Below, one piece after another: positions 44,312 to 53,331 of a DNA stretch of 64,000 nt; position 1 is the first letter of the stretch; every line of letters starts with the position of its first letter. Below the pieces are notes generated by a model. The model had not been told where the DNA came from and did not search any database. It saw only the letters and a list, made by a program, of their open reading frames with translations. Source of the stretch: Deltaproteobacteria bacterium (GTDB lineage Bacteria; Desulfobacterota; GWC2-55-46); contig JACRNL010000004.1 in the NCBI GenBank assembly GCA_016234935.1, positions 23,922 through 87,921 of the forward strand, given 5' to 3'. Position numbers and translations under genes: made by a program.

Positions 44312-46294
44312 ATGCCGGAAAAAAACACAAATACCATTGAAGTGCTTGCCCAGGAAGGCAGGCTCTTTCCTCCGCCGGAAGGGCTTAAAAAGACCGCGCA
44401 CATAAAGGGGCGGGAGGAGTATGACAGGCTCTACGCGGAGTCCGTCGCCGACATGGAAGGCTTCTGGGCGCGCCAGGCGTCCGAGATGCTGGACTGGGAG
44501 CAAAAATGGGACAAGACCCTTGAATACGACTTCGATAAGCCGTCCGTCACATGGTTCATAAACGGCAAGCTCAACGCATCCTCGAACTGCCTTGACCGGC
44601 ACCTGTTGACCTGGCGAAGGAACAAGGCCGCCATCATCTGGGAGGGCGACGGCGGGGAGAGCCGGACATTTACATATCAACAGCTCTCGACCGAAGCAGG
44701 CAGACTTGCGAATGTCTTAAAGAAGCATGGCGTGAAAAAAGGCGACAGAGTCACGGTCTACCTGCCCATGATACCTGAACTTGTCATCGCGCTCCTGGCC
44801 TCGGCGCGTATCGGCGCGATTCACAGCGTCGTCTTCGGCGGCTTCAGCTGCGCGTCCCTCAGAGACAGGATTCACGATTCCCGGTCCTCGCTCGTCATAA
44901 CGTCGGATGAGGGGCTTCGCGGCGGCAAGATCATCCCGATGAAGCTGACCTCAGACGCGGCCCTTGAGGGATGCGTCTCCGTCAAAAAGGTCATTGTGGT
45001 AAGACGGACGGGCAACGCCGTCCCCATGAAAGAAGGCCGCGACACATGGTGGCACGACGAGCTTTGCGCCCCGAACATCACGCAGGTTTGCCGGCCGGAG
45101 GTGATGGACTCGGAAGATCCGCTCTTCATCCTCTACACGAGCGGCTCGACAGGCGCGCCAAAGGGCGTCCTGCACACCACCGCCGGATATCTGCTGTTTT
45201 GCGCCCTTACTTTTAAATGGATATTCGACTACAAAGACGAAGACATCTTCTTTTGCACCGCTGACATCGGCTGGGTGACCGGCCACAGCTACACAGTCTA
45301 CGGCCCGCTGGCCTGCGGAGCGACATCTCTGATGTTCGAGGGCATCCCCACCTATCCAAACCCGGGCAGGTTCTGGGAGATAATCGAAAAATACAGGGTC
45401 AGCACATTCTACACGGCGCCCACGGCAATACGCGCCCTAATGAGGTGCGGCGAGGCGTGGGTGGACAAACACGACCTTTCGTCGCTGCGCATACTCGGCT
45501 CCGTTGGGGAGCCGATAAACCCGGAGGCGTGGATATGGTATCACACCCACGTCGGCAAGGGCAAACTCCCCGTCGTTGACACGTGGTGGCAGACCGAGAC
45601 GGGCGGCATACTCATAACCCCTCTTCCGGGCGTGTCTGCCTTAAAGCCCGGGTCGGCATCAAAGCCGTTTTTCGGCATAGTCCCCAGAATTTTAAAAGAG
45701 GACGGGCAGGCCGCGAAGGCGAACGAAGGCGGCTACCTCGTCATAGAAAAGCCCTGGCCGGGGATGCTCCGGGGCACATACGGCGACCCTGAAAACAAAC
45801 GCATGAAAGAGGTCTACTTTACGAGGTTCCCCGGTTATTACCTCAGCGGCGACGGCGCGCGCGTGGACGCGGACGGAGACTACTGGCTCATGGGCAGGAT
45901 AGACGACGTGGTGAACGTGTCCGGCCACAGGCTCGGCACGGCAGAGGTCGAAAGCGCCCTTGTCTCTCATGCGTCAGTGGCCGAGGCCGCCGTGGTGGGA
46001 TTCCCGCACGACATAAAGGGAGAGGCCCTCTATGCCTTCGTCGTCCTCAAGGAAGGCAGCCACCCGTCAAAGGATTTGAAAAACAGCCTTGAAGAGCATG
46101 TCAAAAACTCCATAAGCGCCATCGCCAAGCCCGACAAGCTCCAGTTCGTTGCCGGGCTTCCCAAGACCAGAAGCGGCAAGATAATGCGCAGGATACTGAG
46201 GAAAATAGCCGGCGGCGGCGTGGATGACCTCGGCGACACATCAACGCTTGCCGACCCGTCCGTGGTCGAGCACATTGTGAAGGAAAAGGTTTAA
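44312..46294 (+). CDS. acsA: Acetyl-CoA synthetase
   Basis: 660 residues, the normal Acs length. AMP-binding motif [20 protein letters not shown], the acetate-pocket WWQTETGG, hinge and C-terminal domain with the acetylatable Lys in [16 protein letters not shown]. It makes acetyl-CoA from acetate, ATP and CoA. AGGGGGT precedes the ATG. It stands alone, with a strong terminator after it. Confidence 0.96.
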   Translation: MPEKNTNTIEVLAQEGRLFPPPEGLKKTAHIKGREEYDRLYAESVADMEGFWARQASEMLDWEQKWDKTLEYDFDKPSVTWFINGKLNASSNCLDRHLLTWRRNKAAIIWEGDGGESRTFTYQQLSTEAGRLANVLKKHGVKKGDRVTVYLPMIPELVIALLASARIGAIHSVVFGGFSCASLRDRIHDSRSSLVITSDEGLRGGKIIPMKLTSDAALEGCVSVKKVIVVRRTGNAVPMKEGRDTWWHDELCAPNITQVCRPEVMDSEDPLFILYTSGSTGAPKGVLHTTAGYLLFCALTFKWIFDYKDEDIFFCTADIGWVTGHSYTVYGPLACGATSLMFEGIPTYPNPGRFWEIIEKYRVSTFYTAPTAIRALMRCGEAWVDKHDLSSLRILGSVGEPINPEAWIWYHTHVGKGKLPVVDTWWQTETGGILITPLPGVSALKPGSASKPFFGIVPRILKEDGQAAKANEGGYLVIEKPWPGMLRGTYGDPENKRMKEVYFTRFPGYYLSGDGARVDADGDYWLMGRIDDVVNVSGHRLGTAEVESALVSHASVAEAAVVGFPHDIKGEALYAFVVLKEGSHPSKDLKNSLEEHVKNSISAIAKPDKLQFVAGLPKTRSGKIMRRILRKIAGGGVDDLGDTSTLADPSVVEHIVKEKV

Positions 46295-46441
46295 AAGCAG
46301 GCTGCCGGGACATAAAGTTATTCCCAGCCTTCCCTTTTATTGAATCTTTTTTTCTCCTCTCCCCTTCGGGGAGAGGATGGGGTGAGGGGGATGGCGGCAA
46401 CAATCACCGCAATCCTTTCATGTCGAAAAGCCGCTTGACAA

Positions 46442-46477
46442 AAAAACCCCCGTGCGTAAACGCACGGGGGTTTTTTT
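46442..46477. terminator. Strong bidirectional terminator
   Basis: AAAAACCCCCGTGCG pairs with CGCACGGGGGTTTTTTT around a TAAA loop. It ends acsA (plus) and rpsU (minus). Confidence 0.93.
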
Positions 46478-46541
46478 GTTTGAAAAGCGGCGCGCCACGT
46501 TACCGGGACGGCCTTTTTAGCGGGAGAAAATTTTCTCCGGA

Positions 46542-46748
46542 TTAATCCTGAAAACGCCTTGAGCTTTTCTTAGCGGCCTTTGCCCTTCTCTTGGCAGCCT
46601 CCTGACGCTTCAACTTCTTCTTCACGCTCGGCTTCGCGTAGAACCTTCTTTTCTTGACTTCCTTGAAGGTACCGTCCTGCGCGAGCTTTCTTTTAAGGAT
46701 TTTTATCGCCTTCTCGAGCTGGTCGTCAAATACTTTAACCTCTGACAA
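46542..46748 (-). CDS. rpsU: 30S ribosomal protein S21
   Basis: 68 residues, strongly basic. EVKVFDDQLEKAIKILKRKL and the RRFYAKPSVKKKLK segment are typical of bS21. Component of the 30S subunit near the anti-Shine-Dalgarno region. A short GGAGAAAATTTTCTCC palindrome lies just after the stop. Confidence 0.94.
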   Translation of the reverse strand: MSEVKVFDDQLEKAIKILKRKLAQDGTFKEVKKRRFYAKPSVKKKLKRQEAAKRRAKAAKKSSRRFQD

Positions 46749-46885
46749 AAAGTAACACCCCCCTCATGTTAACGGATGGCGCGTGCATTGCGCCTCTCGG
46801 CAAAGCCGCGCATACTCCCCCTGCCGCAAAATACGCTTAAAAAAATGAATTATACCATGATTTATTTTTAAGTCAAACACTTTAA

Positions 46886-46930
46886 CAACCCCTTGAAGGG
46901 GCTGAGCCCCCTCAGGGGGTTCAACCCCTT
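46886..46930. repeat. GGGGTTGAACCCC-family repeat
   Basis: CAACCCCTTGAAGGGGCTGA is followed by GCCCCCTCAGGGGGTTCAAC. It is in the 442-bp non-coding stretch 46749-47190, which otherwise holds the second 90-bp repeat and no gene. Confidence 0.65.
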
Positions 46931-46999
46931 TGCACGCAACGCAAAGGCCGGAATAAAAATACTACTATTATCAAATGTTTTGTGTCAGATATATGAAGA

Positions 47000-47090
47000 C
47001 ATTAAAGTTCTTTGGCGCCTGCGGCGGGCAAAGCTAAAAGGTTGCATTCAGGCTTTAGCCGTGCGCAACGCCTTTCTTTCAAGAAAGGCA
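47000..47090 (-). repeat. About 90-bp dispersed repeat, second copy (inverted)
   Basis: Reverse complement of 44117-44208 with few differences, including TTTGGCGCCTGCGGCGGGCA and the CTTTCTTTCAAGAAAG hairpin. Confidence 0.75.
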
Positions 47091-47190
47091 GGAAAATTAA
47101 AACATTGCCATTTGCCCTTCAAGGTAGTAACATTTCATCTGTCATCGCAATACGCCGTTTCATGGCAATTAAACAGAGGAACCCGCCGCA

Positions 47191-47589
47191 ATGGATAACC
47201 GCAGGACGTCAAGAAGGCTGTCCGTGCACTTCCCCGCATCGCTCAAGGCGGGCAAGCTGACCGCGGAGGGCGCCATACGCCAGATAAGCGAAAACGGCAT
47301 GCTCTTTGAGTGCTCAAAGCACTTCGACGCCTAGGAAGCCGGAATCTTCAAGATGCTGGTCTTCGATAAAGAGCCGCCCATTACGCTTGAAGGCCGGATC
47401 CTCTACAAAATCTACCACAAAAACGGCCAGGACACCATGCTCCGCTACGGAGTGCGCTTCACTTCCCTCGACAACTACATACACAGAGACGCCGTGGAAA
47501 AGATAATCCGCTTCGCAACAGTCCGTGACCGCTACCGCCACAGGGTCGAGATGATAGAAGACGGCGGCATATTTAAGAAGGATGGGTAG
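47191..47589 (+). pseudogene. PilZ-domain gene interrupted by an in-frame TAG
   Basis: From ATG 47191 (AGAGGA upstream) the frame reads as a PilZ domain (RRTSRRLSVHFPASLKAG with the RxxxR c-di-GMP motif, then GAIRQISENGMLFE). It meets TAG at 47332-47334 (codon 48), and continues without a break to 47589 as EAGIFKMLVFDKEPPITL and YGVRFTSLD. Both halves together give a 132-residue PilZ protein. A single base change (GAG to TAG) explains it. TAG ends other genes here, so amber readthrough is unlikely. Confidence 0.75.
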
Positions 47590-47742
47590 GGGATGATGCC
47601 GGCGGTGAGCGAGGGGTGAAGGATTTTGCGCGCTTAATACGGCGTTGGACCCTGCTATGCGCATATACCCCCGACGGCTTCGCGCACGGCAGCGGAGACG
47701 TTGACCGTGATACTGTTATTTCTGATATTTGCCGCCTTCATT

Positions 47743-47782
47743 AAAAAAAGGCTGCCGCAAAAACCGATGGGGTTACGGCAGG
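47743..47782 (-). terminator. Terminator of the gas vesicle operon
   Basis: On the minus strand CTGCCG pairs with CGGCAG around an 18-base loop, followed by CC and seven T. It overlaps the last codons of the final gene. Confidence 0.65.
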
Positions 47783-48471
47783 CGGCCATTTAACTCCACC
47801 GGAGATACGAGGTAGCTGGAGAGTTCTTCCACTTCCTTTGCTTTTTTCCCTTGCAAGATGAACTTCTTTTGATAATCAGCGACTCTCCTTCTATCCTTCA
47901 CTTCCGCCACCCGGATATCGCTTGCAAGCCAACGAGTGACATCATGGTATGCCCCAACAAAGAGTATCCCGGTCTCGCCCTCCTTTAAGGTCTCGTTTAT
48001 CCTCCGGGCTATGAATTCGTCTCTACTCCTCAGAAGACCCTTTTTTGTCCACATGTAATCAATATATGCCGTGAGTTTCCTGACTACCGTTCCTGCCTTG
48101 CTTATCTTAACGAGCCGGTCAAGTTCCAGTTTAAGGAGATTGAAATCCTCGGTTCTGACAAGGATGGCCCCTCTTTTGAGGAGGCTTGATACGATCTCGA
48201 AGTTCTTGCTGCCGCTTTTAACCCCTTCTTCAATTATCTTTTTACCCATCTCGCCGTCGGCTGCCATCCCATCCTGATAAACCTTAAACCCGTTGACTTC
48301 GATGGAATTTAAATAATCCTCTATTGCCTGCCAAAAACCCCTTATTGTTTCCTGATGTTTTTTCCAAAGATCTTCACCGAGAGCCGCCATACCCCTTTTT
48401 GTTGCCTCGTGCGCAAGGCTCCCAAGGTCAGCGCTCATATGTATGATGGGGCAGTAAAGCAGTTTTTTCAT
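47773..48471 (-). CDS. Unknown 232-residue protein ending the gas vesicle operon
   Basis: The protein begins KKLLYCPIIHMSADLGSLA and is predicted alpha/beta then helical, with no membrane segment or signal peptide. It has a His/Asp-containing GILFVGAYHDVTRWLASDI stretch and a coiled-coil C-terminal third. Its ATG overlaps the stop of the response regulator gene (ATGA), showing translational coupling to the cluster. I do not recognise the family. It may be a cluster-specific accessory or regulatory protein. Confidence 0.65.
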   Translation of the reverse strand: MKKLLYCPIIHMSADLGSLAHEATKRGMAALGEDLWKKHQETIRGFWQAIEDYLNSIEVNGFKVYQDGMAADGEMGKKIIEEGVKSGSKNFEIVSSLLKRGAILVRTEDFNLLKLELDRLVKISKAGTVVRKLTAYIDYMWTKKGLLRSRDEFIARRINETLKEGETGILFVGAYHDVTRWLASDIRVAEVKDRRRVADYQKKFILQGKKAKEVEELSSYLVSPVELNGRLP

Positions 48472-48965
48472 TTTTTCAGGGGTTGAACCCCTTCAAGCAG
48501 GGGCTGATTTCTTGCGGCTTGCCGCGAGGCGGTTCCTTCGCCGTCTCTGGCCGTCATTCGGCAGCCGGATGCCGTACCGGAAACAGACGCCCCGGGCCTT
48601 GCGCGCAGGCTGTTTTTGATGACCGCCTTCACGTAATCAAGGTCAAAGGGTTTTGTTATGTAATCAAAGGCCCCCAGTTCCATGGCGTGCTTGGCGCTCT
48701 CCATTGACCCATACGCGGTCATTACGATGACAACGGCATTTCTGTCGATATCGCGTATCCTCGTCAGGCCGTCTATGCCGCTCATCGCCGGTATATTCTT
48801 GTCTATAAGGACGATATCAGGCCGATTTAAAGACACGGTTTCAATGCCCTTTTCAACGCTCAGGGCTGTCAATACCTCATAGCCCTCTTCACTGAGTATA
48901 TTCTTAAGGAAGACACATATGTCATTTTCGTCGTCAATGACAAGTATGCGCGGAATCTTCTTCAT
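48468..48965 (-). CDS. Single-domain response regulator, gas vesicle cluster distal end
   Basis: 165 residues. Receiver domain 1-125 with DDEND, phosphoacceptor Asp in IVLIDKNIPAMSG, Thr in VIVMTAYGS and Lys in ITKPFD. No output domain. The last 40 residues are low-complexity, and the final QPLLEGVQPLKK is encoded by a GGGGTTGAACCCC-family repeat (48478-48497), so the repeat has been taken into coding sequence. It may relay phosphate to the sigma-54 regulator pathway. Confidence 0.85.
   Translation of the reverse strand: MKKIPRILVIDDENDICVFLKNILSEEGYEVLTALSVEKGIETVSLNRPDIVLIDKNIPAMSGIDGLTRIRDIDRNAVVIVMTAYGSMESAKHAMELGAFDYITKPFDLDYVKAVIKNSLRARPGASVSGTASGCRMTARDGEGTASRQAARNQPLLEGVQPLKK
48478..48497. 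repeat. GGGGTTGAACCCC-family repeat within a coding 3' end
   Basis: AGGGGTTGAACCCCTTCAAG lies in the last codons of the response regulator gene. Confidence 0.6.
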
Positions 48966-49396
48966 ATTATCTCCTTACCCGCAGGCCGCTTCCTTTCTTT
49001 TCTGGGAAGGACCAACTCTAATATTCCGTTTTTAAAATGCTCTTCTGTATTGGCCGCATCGACATCATTAGGGAAAAGTATCTCCTCTTTAAACGTCTCT
49101 TTTCCGCGCACGGCGGTAATAACGTATCTGTCGGTTTTTATGTCAATATCCACCTCCCCCCGGCTGAAACTTCCAAGGTCGATGATAATCCTCACCTCCG
49201 AAGCCTCATTGAAGACGTCTATAAGCGGTTCTTTTATTAATCTTTTGAAGTCCGGCTTCGTTTCATACATCCATTTTCTGGGCTTTTTGAAGGCCTTAAA
49301 GGAACCGCGCTGTTTTACGGAAATATCAGCGGCCGGGCCTTTGGCCCTCTCCCTCAGTTTATCCAGCGTCGTCTTAGGCGGAATACTGCGTACCAT
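48962..49396 (-). CDS. Divergent Hsp20/GvpH-like small heat-shock protein
   Basis: 144 residues from ATG at 49396 (GGAGGG upstream). The frame opens further upstream to 49501, but those residues look non-coding. The alpha-crystallin domain (about 55-140) has EVRIIIDLGSFSRGEVDIDI, YVITAVRG and NGILELVLPRKE, close to the GvpH type. The N-terminal 50 residues are basic. Third small heat-shock gene of the cluster. Probably holds unfolded GvpA or envelope subunits. Confidence 0.75.
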   Translation of the reverse strand: MVRSIPPKTTLDKLRERAKGPAADISVKQRGSFKAFKKPRKWMYETKPDFKRLIKEPLIDVFNEASEVRIIIDLGSFSRGEVDIDIKTDRYVITAVRGKETFKEEILFPNDVDAANTEEHFKNGILELVLPRKERKRPAGKEII

Positions 49397-49506
49397 CGGT
49401 TTTTCTTTCCCTCCGGGCCTTGACAAGCAGGGCCGCCTGTCCTGCCGGCAAGTCCAATTTTTCCGCAACCTTTGGAAGGACGATCTTTTTAACTGAATCA
49501 ACGGGG

Positions 49507-51345
49507 TTATGTCTTATCGCCTGTCTTGTCCTTAAATCCTTTTCTACCGGCCATGTCTACGGCCTTAATCTGCCTTTCGATATCATCAGCCATCGTTTTT
49601 GTCAATACCCGGTCGCCATGCGCCAGAGCGGCCTCCAGCTTCAGGGCCGAGGCATCTATCTCCTCTATAAGGGCCGGAATGCCTGCCTCTATTAGGCCGG
49701 AACGCACAGTGTCCCCGACAAACCTTCTTGCCGCCGAGATCATGCTCCGGGCCCTTACCGCGGCCTTTGCCCATTCAGACTCCATCCGGTCTTTCTCCAT
49801 GCAGTCCTGCGCCTCCTTGTTCATGCGCCTGATCTCATCATCCGTAAGACCGTAGAACCTGGGGCTCACACGGAGGGCAGTTGAATTTTCCGTGTGGAGG
49901 TCTTTAGCCGATACGTGAAGGATGCCGTCTGCATTGATATTGAACATTACCTCGACAAAGGCGTCGCCCCTCTTGCCCGGAGGTATGCCGCAGAGGTCAA
50001 ATCTGGCAAGGGTCATGTTGCTTGCGGCAACGGCCCTTTCGCCTTGGAGCACGTGTATATTCATCGACCCCTGATCATCCGCCGAATTGGTAAAGATACG
50101 GCTTCTGGAGGCGGGGATGGCGGTGTTTTTTTCCATAATCTTGGCGAAGATACCCCCCTCGGTCTCTATGCCGAGGGAGATGGGTATAACGTCTATCAGA
50201 ATCTTTTCCCGTATCTGTCCGGTAAGTATACCGGCCTGGATGACCGCACCCATGGACACAACCTCGTCGGGATTGAGATCAATGTAAGGCTCCTTTCCCA
50301 TCAGCTCCCTTAGAAGCCTCCTGACCTGAGGCATCCTTGTTGAGCCGCCGACCAGCAAGACACGGTCAATGCCCGCGGCGCTGAGTCCGGCGTCCTTGAG
50401 CGCTCTCTTGGTCGGTTCGATCATCCTCTGGAGCAGATCCGGCGTCAATTCCTCAAACCTGCTCCTTGTAAGAAAGGTCTCAAATTGCCTGCGCTCGCCG
50501 TCGTCGCCGGCAAAGGGTATGGTTATGCGCGCGGCCTCCCTTTCGGTCAACTCCATCTTGGCCCTTTCAGCGATATCCTTGAGCCTTATAATGGCGGCTG
50601 TCCCTTCGGCGAGGTCAACGCCATTTTCCTTTTTAAACTCGGATACCAAATAATCGGCTATTCGCTGGTCATAATCGTCGCCGCCCAGAAGCGTATCGCC
50701 CGCTACGGCCTTGACCTCGAATATCCCGCCCCCAAGTTCCAATATGGAGACGTCGAATGTCCCGCCGCCGAGGTCCCATACCATCACGGTATGAACATCC
50801 TCGATATCCAGTCCGTAAGCAAGGGCCGCCGCCGTAGGCTCGTCGATTATCCTGATCACATCGAGCCCGGCAATGACGCCGGCATCTATGGTGGCCTGTC
50901 GTTGGGAAATGTTAAAGTAGGCCGGCACGGTAATCACCGCCTTCTCTATCTTCTCGCCGAGGTACTCCTGGGCGTCGTCCTTGAGTTTTTTAAGGATAGT
51001 TGCCGATATCTCTTCCGGCGTATACTCCCTGCCGTTGATCTTTACCCGATAGTCCGACCCCATATGTCTCTTTATCTGTCTTACGGCCTCCTCTTGTGCT
51101 TTAAGCGGGGAATAGTTCCTGCGGCCCATCCGCCTCTTTATGGAAAAGACGGTGCCATCGGGGTTTGCTTCGGCCTGAAGCTTTGCGCGCCTTCCGGCCA
51201 CCCGGCTCCCATCCTTGAGTATACCCACGACAGAAGGCATAAGGGCCGAACCGTCTTTGCCGGGTATGACCTCGGGCCGTCCCTCTTTAAGGTGTGCAAT
51301 CACCGAAAAGGTCGTGCCGAGATCTATGCCTACGGTCTTTGACAT
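49507..51345 (-). CDS. dnaK: DnaK-type Hsp70 chaperone in the gas vesicle cluster
   Basis: 612 residues from ATG at 51345 ([17 protein letters not shown]). GGAGTG lies upstream. The ATPase domain has [45 protein letters not shown] and [11 protein letters not shown]. The substrate domain (about 390-500) and a short C-terminal lid follow. It is shorter than E. coli DnaK (638) and lacks an EEVD-type end. A J-domain partner is fused to GvpF/L in the same cluster, and no grpE is visible. Probably a specialised paralogue. Confidence 0.92.
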   Translation of the reverse strand: MSKTVGIDLGTTFSVIAHLKEGRPEVIPGKDGSALMPSVVGILKDGSRVAGRRAKLQAEANPDGTVFSIKRRMGRRNYSPLKAQEEAVRQIKRHMGSDYRVKINGREYTPEEISATILKKLKDDAQEYLGEKIEKAVITVPAYFNISQRQATIDAGVIAGLDVIRIIDEPTAAALAYGLDIEDVHTVMVWDLGGGTFDVSILELGGGIFEVKAVAGDTLLGGDDYDQRIADYLVSEFKKENGVDLAEGTAAIIRLKDIAERAKMELTEREAARITIPFAGDDGERRQFETFLTRSRFEELTPDLLQRMIEPTKRALKDAGLSAAGIDRVLLVGGSTRMPQVRRLLRELMGKEPYIDLNPDEVVSMGAVIQAGILTGQIREKILIDVIPISLGIETEGGIFAKIMEKNTAIPASRSRIFTNSADDQGSMNIHVLQGERAVAASNMTLARFDLCGIPPGKRGDAFVEVMFNINADGILHVSAKDLHTENSTALRVSPRFYGLTDDEIRRMNKEAQDCMEKDRMESEWAKAAVRARSMISAARRFVGDTVRSGLIEAGIPALIEEIDASALKLEAALAHGDRVLTKTMADDIERQIKAVDMAGRKGFKDKTGDKT

Positions 51346-51381
51346 ATACACTCCGTTTTGCCGCGAACGCAATAAATATCT

Positions 51382-51651
51382 TTACTCTGTAACGGCCGTG
51401 ACGGGGCGCTCAGCCGCTCTGACACTCCTGTCCACATCATCCATGACCCCGTAGGCCAGCATGGTATCCATTCCCGCCACGGCTGCCGTCAACGAGACGC
51501 CGATAAGGGGGATTCCTGTGACTGAAATAACAAGTTCGGCATTGATGATCAGACCCTTGTCCAAGAGCCTGTCCAGCACTTCGGTCAGGTTAAAATCTAT
51601 CTGTCTTACAGGTTCCACATTTTTATCCGTTATTCGGGAAGGCCCTTCCAT
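51382..51651 (-). CDS. gvpJ: GvpJ/GvpM-type gas vesicle protein (GvpA family)
   Basis: 89 residues. Gas vesicle A-family core DFNLTEVLDRLLDKGLIINAELVISVTGIPLIGVSLTAAVAGM with the following TMLAYG, typical of GvpJ/M minor shell or nucleation proteins. It lies 36 bp before dnaK. GvpJ versus GvpM cannot be settled by eye. Confidence 0.88.
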   Translation of the reverse strand: MEGPSRITDKNVEPVRQIDFNLTEVLDRLLDKGLIINAELVISVTGIPLIGVSLTAAVAGMDTMLAYGVMDDVDRSVRAAERPVTAVTE

Positions 51652-51684
51652 GCGCAGCAGCGCCCGTCACAAAAACTCAATCGG

Positions 51685-52494
51685 TCACACGAATGAATAG
51701 GGCGGCCATGGCCCCGTAAAAAGCACGGTGAAGCCTTCCCTTTCAATATCGTCAAGGAGCTTCCCAAGCTCCGCGGCATTGTCGCCGCGCGCGAGACAGG
51801 AGAGGTTCATCAGCATGCGTTCATCCCCTTTGTCCTTCTTTATGCCTTCTATTTTTATTTCATCGACGACGTTCCTTATGCGCTCGCAGAATGCCCTGAA
51901 GCGCCCATCGGCCAGCGCCTCCGTCTCCCGCCTCAGTGCTATTTTCAACCGCTCTCTATACAAAAAGGCCGTGCCATGGGAAGACCGCCTTGCCGCTTGG
52001 TCCAACCTTTTCAACTCCGGTGTTTCATCAATCAAATTAACGGCCGCAATTCGAGGGTCCCATAAAACCTGCACGCCATATTCCGCCTTGCCCTTGACCT
52101 TTTCGAGCTTTCCTTTAAGGCAGGCATAATTCCGTCCGAGCCAGAGTTCGATGCGCTCTGTCGGGACGTTGCATGCGCCGCCTGTAACTATGTTACCGAA
52201 GCAAAACGGCAACACGGCGCCGCACTTTTTTGCAGCAGCGTCGACCACCGTATGATGGGCAATTATCAAGTTCCTTAAGACGCCGCCATCCTTGCTGCCA
52301 AGCCCCTGAGGACTGTTCTGAACCACCGCTGACAGGTCTCCGTGGCTTACCGTGGAGAGGCGTTTGTCCTCCATGCCGGTGAATGCGATGTCCGCGCCGC
52401 CGCCTTCGATAACGCAGTAGATGTATTTGCCCATGGTGCCGTCTTCATTTCCATTAAACCCTTCTATCCTCAACGCCATCTCATCCGTCTCCAT
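51685..52494 (-). CDS. gvpL: GvpF/GvpL-family gas vesicle protein
   Basis: 269 residues from the first ATG. The conserved domain begins at Met 21 (GKYIYCVIEGGG, ATG at 52434), which may be the true start. The GvpF/L fold includes LSTVSHGDLSAVVQNS, HHTVVDAAAK, VLPFCFG and the C-terminal FTGPWPPYSFV. GvpF/L proteins bind GvpA during early assembly. One of three paralogues here. Confidence 0.88.
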   Translation of the reverse strand: METDEMALRIEGFNGNEDGTMGKYIYCVIEGGGADIAFTGMEDKRLSTVSHGDLSAVVQNSPQGLGSKDGGVLRNLIIAHHTVVDAAAKKCGAVLPFCFGNIVTGGACNVPTERIELWLGRNYACLKGKLEKVKGKAEYGVQVLWDPRIAAVNLIDETPELKRLDQAARRSSHGTAFLYRERLKIALRRETEALADGRFRAFCERIRNVVDEIKIEGIKKDKGDERMLMNLSCLARGDNAAELGKLLDDIEREGFTVLFTGPWPPYSFV

Positions 52495-52525
52495 TCAGCG
52501 CTTTCCGACCCGCCTGTTCCAGTCA

Positions 52526-52981
52526 TTACCCGTTCGCCGCTTTGCCGTAACAAGACCATGACGGGCCATATCCGTTCGCCACGGCCCAGCGCAAGAGGGC
52601 TATCTGGTCTTCGCGGTTTTTCCAGTCGAGGTCCTGCGCGCCCGATTTCGCGGCAAACCGGTAAAAAGTCTGCTCGTTGAATTGCGCGACGCCGTAGCTC
52701 CTGCCTCCATCCCCCCATAACCCATTATGCCGCCCGCCGGACTCGCAGTTAATGATGCCGGCCACAACCCTCTCGACATGAAGCCGATTGGTCTCGGCAT
52801 CAAGGGAGGCTATCGCGGCCTCCAAGTCTGCAAGCTCATCAGCTATGGCCTGTTGCTCAAGGGAACGCTCATTGCTTACGCCGAGCACGAAACCGGCTGT
52901 CAGGGCCAGTATCGAAGACAGGCATATCCACGCATAGAACCGTTTATAGCGTTTTAATCTCTTCAGGATTTTCTTCACCAT
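52526..52981 (-). CDS. Small membrane-anchored lytic transglycosylase-like protein
   Basis: 151 residues. Basic N-terminus, one membrane helix (about 17-36, FYAWICLSSILALTAGFVLGV), a short coiled coil (40-68), then an SLT/lysozyme-like core: IINCESGGRHNGLWGDGGRSYGVAQF with the catalytic-type Glu at 80. The domain is cut short compared with usual SLT enzymes. It overlaps gvpK by 38 bp, so it belongs to the cluster. A peptidoglycan activity in a gas vesicle operon is unexpected. Confidence 0.75.
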   Translation of the reverse strand: MVKKILKRLKRYKRFYAWICLSSILALTAGFVLGVSNERSLEQQAIADELADLEAAIASLDAETNRLHVERVVAGIINCESGGRHNGLWGDGGRSYGVAQFNEQTFYRFAAKSGAQDLDWKNREDQIALLRWAVANGYGPSWSCYGKAANG

Positions 52982-53318
52982 GCAATCTCTTGTTCATCTC
53001 GTAGGGTTTTCTGACTTCCGGTTCCCGTTTCGTGGAACGAGCGGCCGCGCTCAAGAGGTCATTTATGGCGCGGTCCAGCCCTTCTCTTACGGATTGAACG
53101 GCCTCTTTGACGCCGCAATCCTCTTTTATCTCGTCAAGGGCCTTGTCTATTCCCATCAGGGCCGCGCCCAAACGTTCCACCTCTGCTTCGCTTAGCGCCC
53201 CGCTCTCCATGCGCCTTACTGCCTGGTGCTTGAGGGCTTCTTTGAGCACTTCTACTACGGCTATAACAAGACCCGTTACCCCCTGCTTCAGATCCTTCCC
53301 GTCGATATTTATCTCCAT
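52944..53318 (-). CDS. gvpK: Gas vesicle protein GvpK
   Basis: 124 residues. Conserved LKQGVTGLVIAVVEVLKEALKHQAVRRMESG and LSEAEVERLGAALMGIDKALDEIKED identify GvpK, an accessory protein needed for vesicle formation. C-terminal extension of about 20 charged residues. Overlaps the transglycosylase-like gene. Confidence 0.93.
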   Translation of the reverse strand: MEINIDGKDLKQGVTGLVIAVVEVLKEALKHQAVRRMESGALSEAEVERLGAALMGIDKALDEIKEDCGVKEAVQSVREGLDRAINDLLSAAARSTKREPEVRKPYEMNKRLHGEENPEEIKTL

Positions 53319-53331
53319 CGCGCAGCTGCCC

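Noticed and set aside
47332..47334. TAG as pyrrolysine codon in the PilZ gene
   Set aside because: Other genes in the window end with TAG (for example 4945-4947 and 14712-14714) and a single G to T change explains it.
50485..51342. 285-codon plus-strand frame opposite dnaK
   Set aside because: Complement of the conserved Hsp70 ATPase domain. No recognisable protein features.
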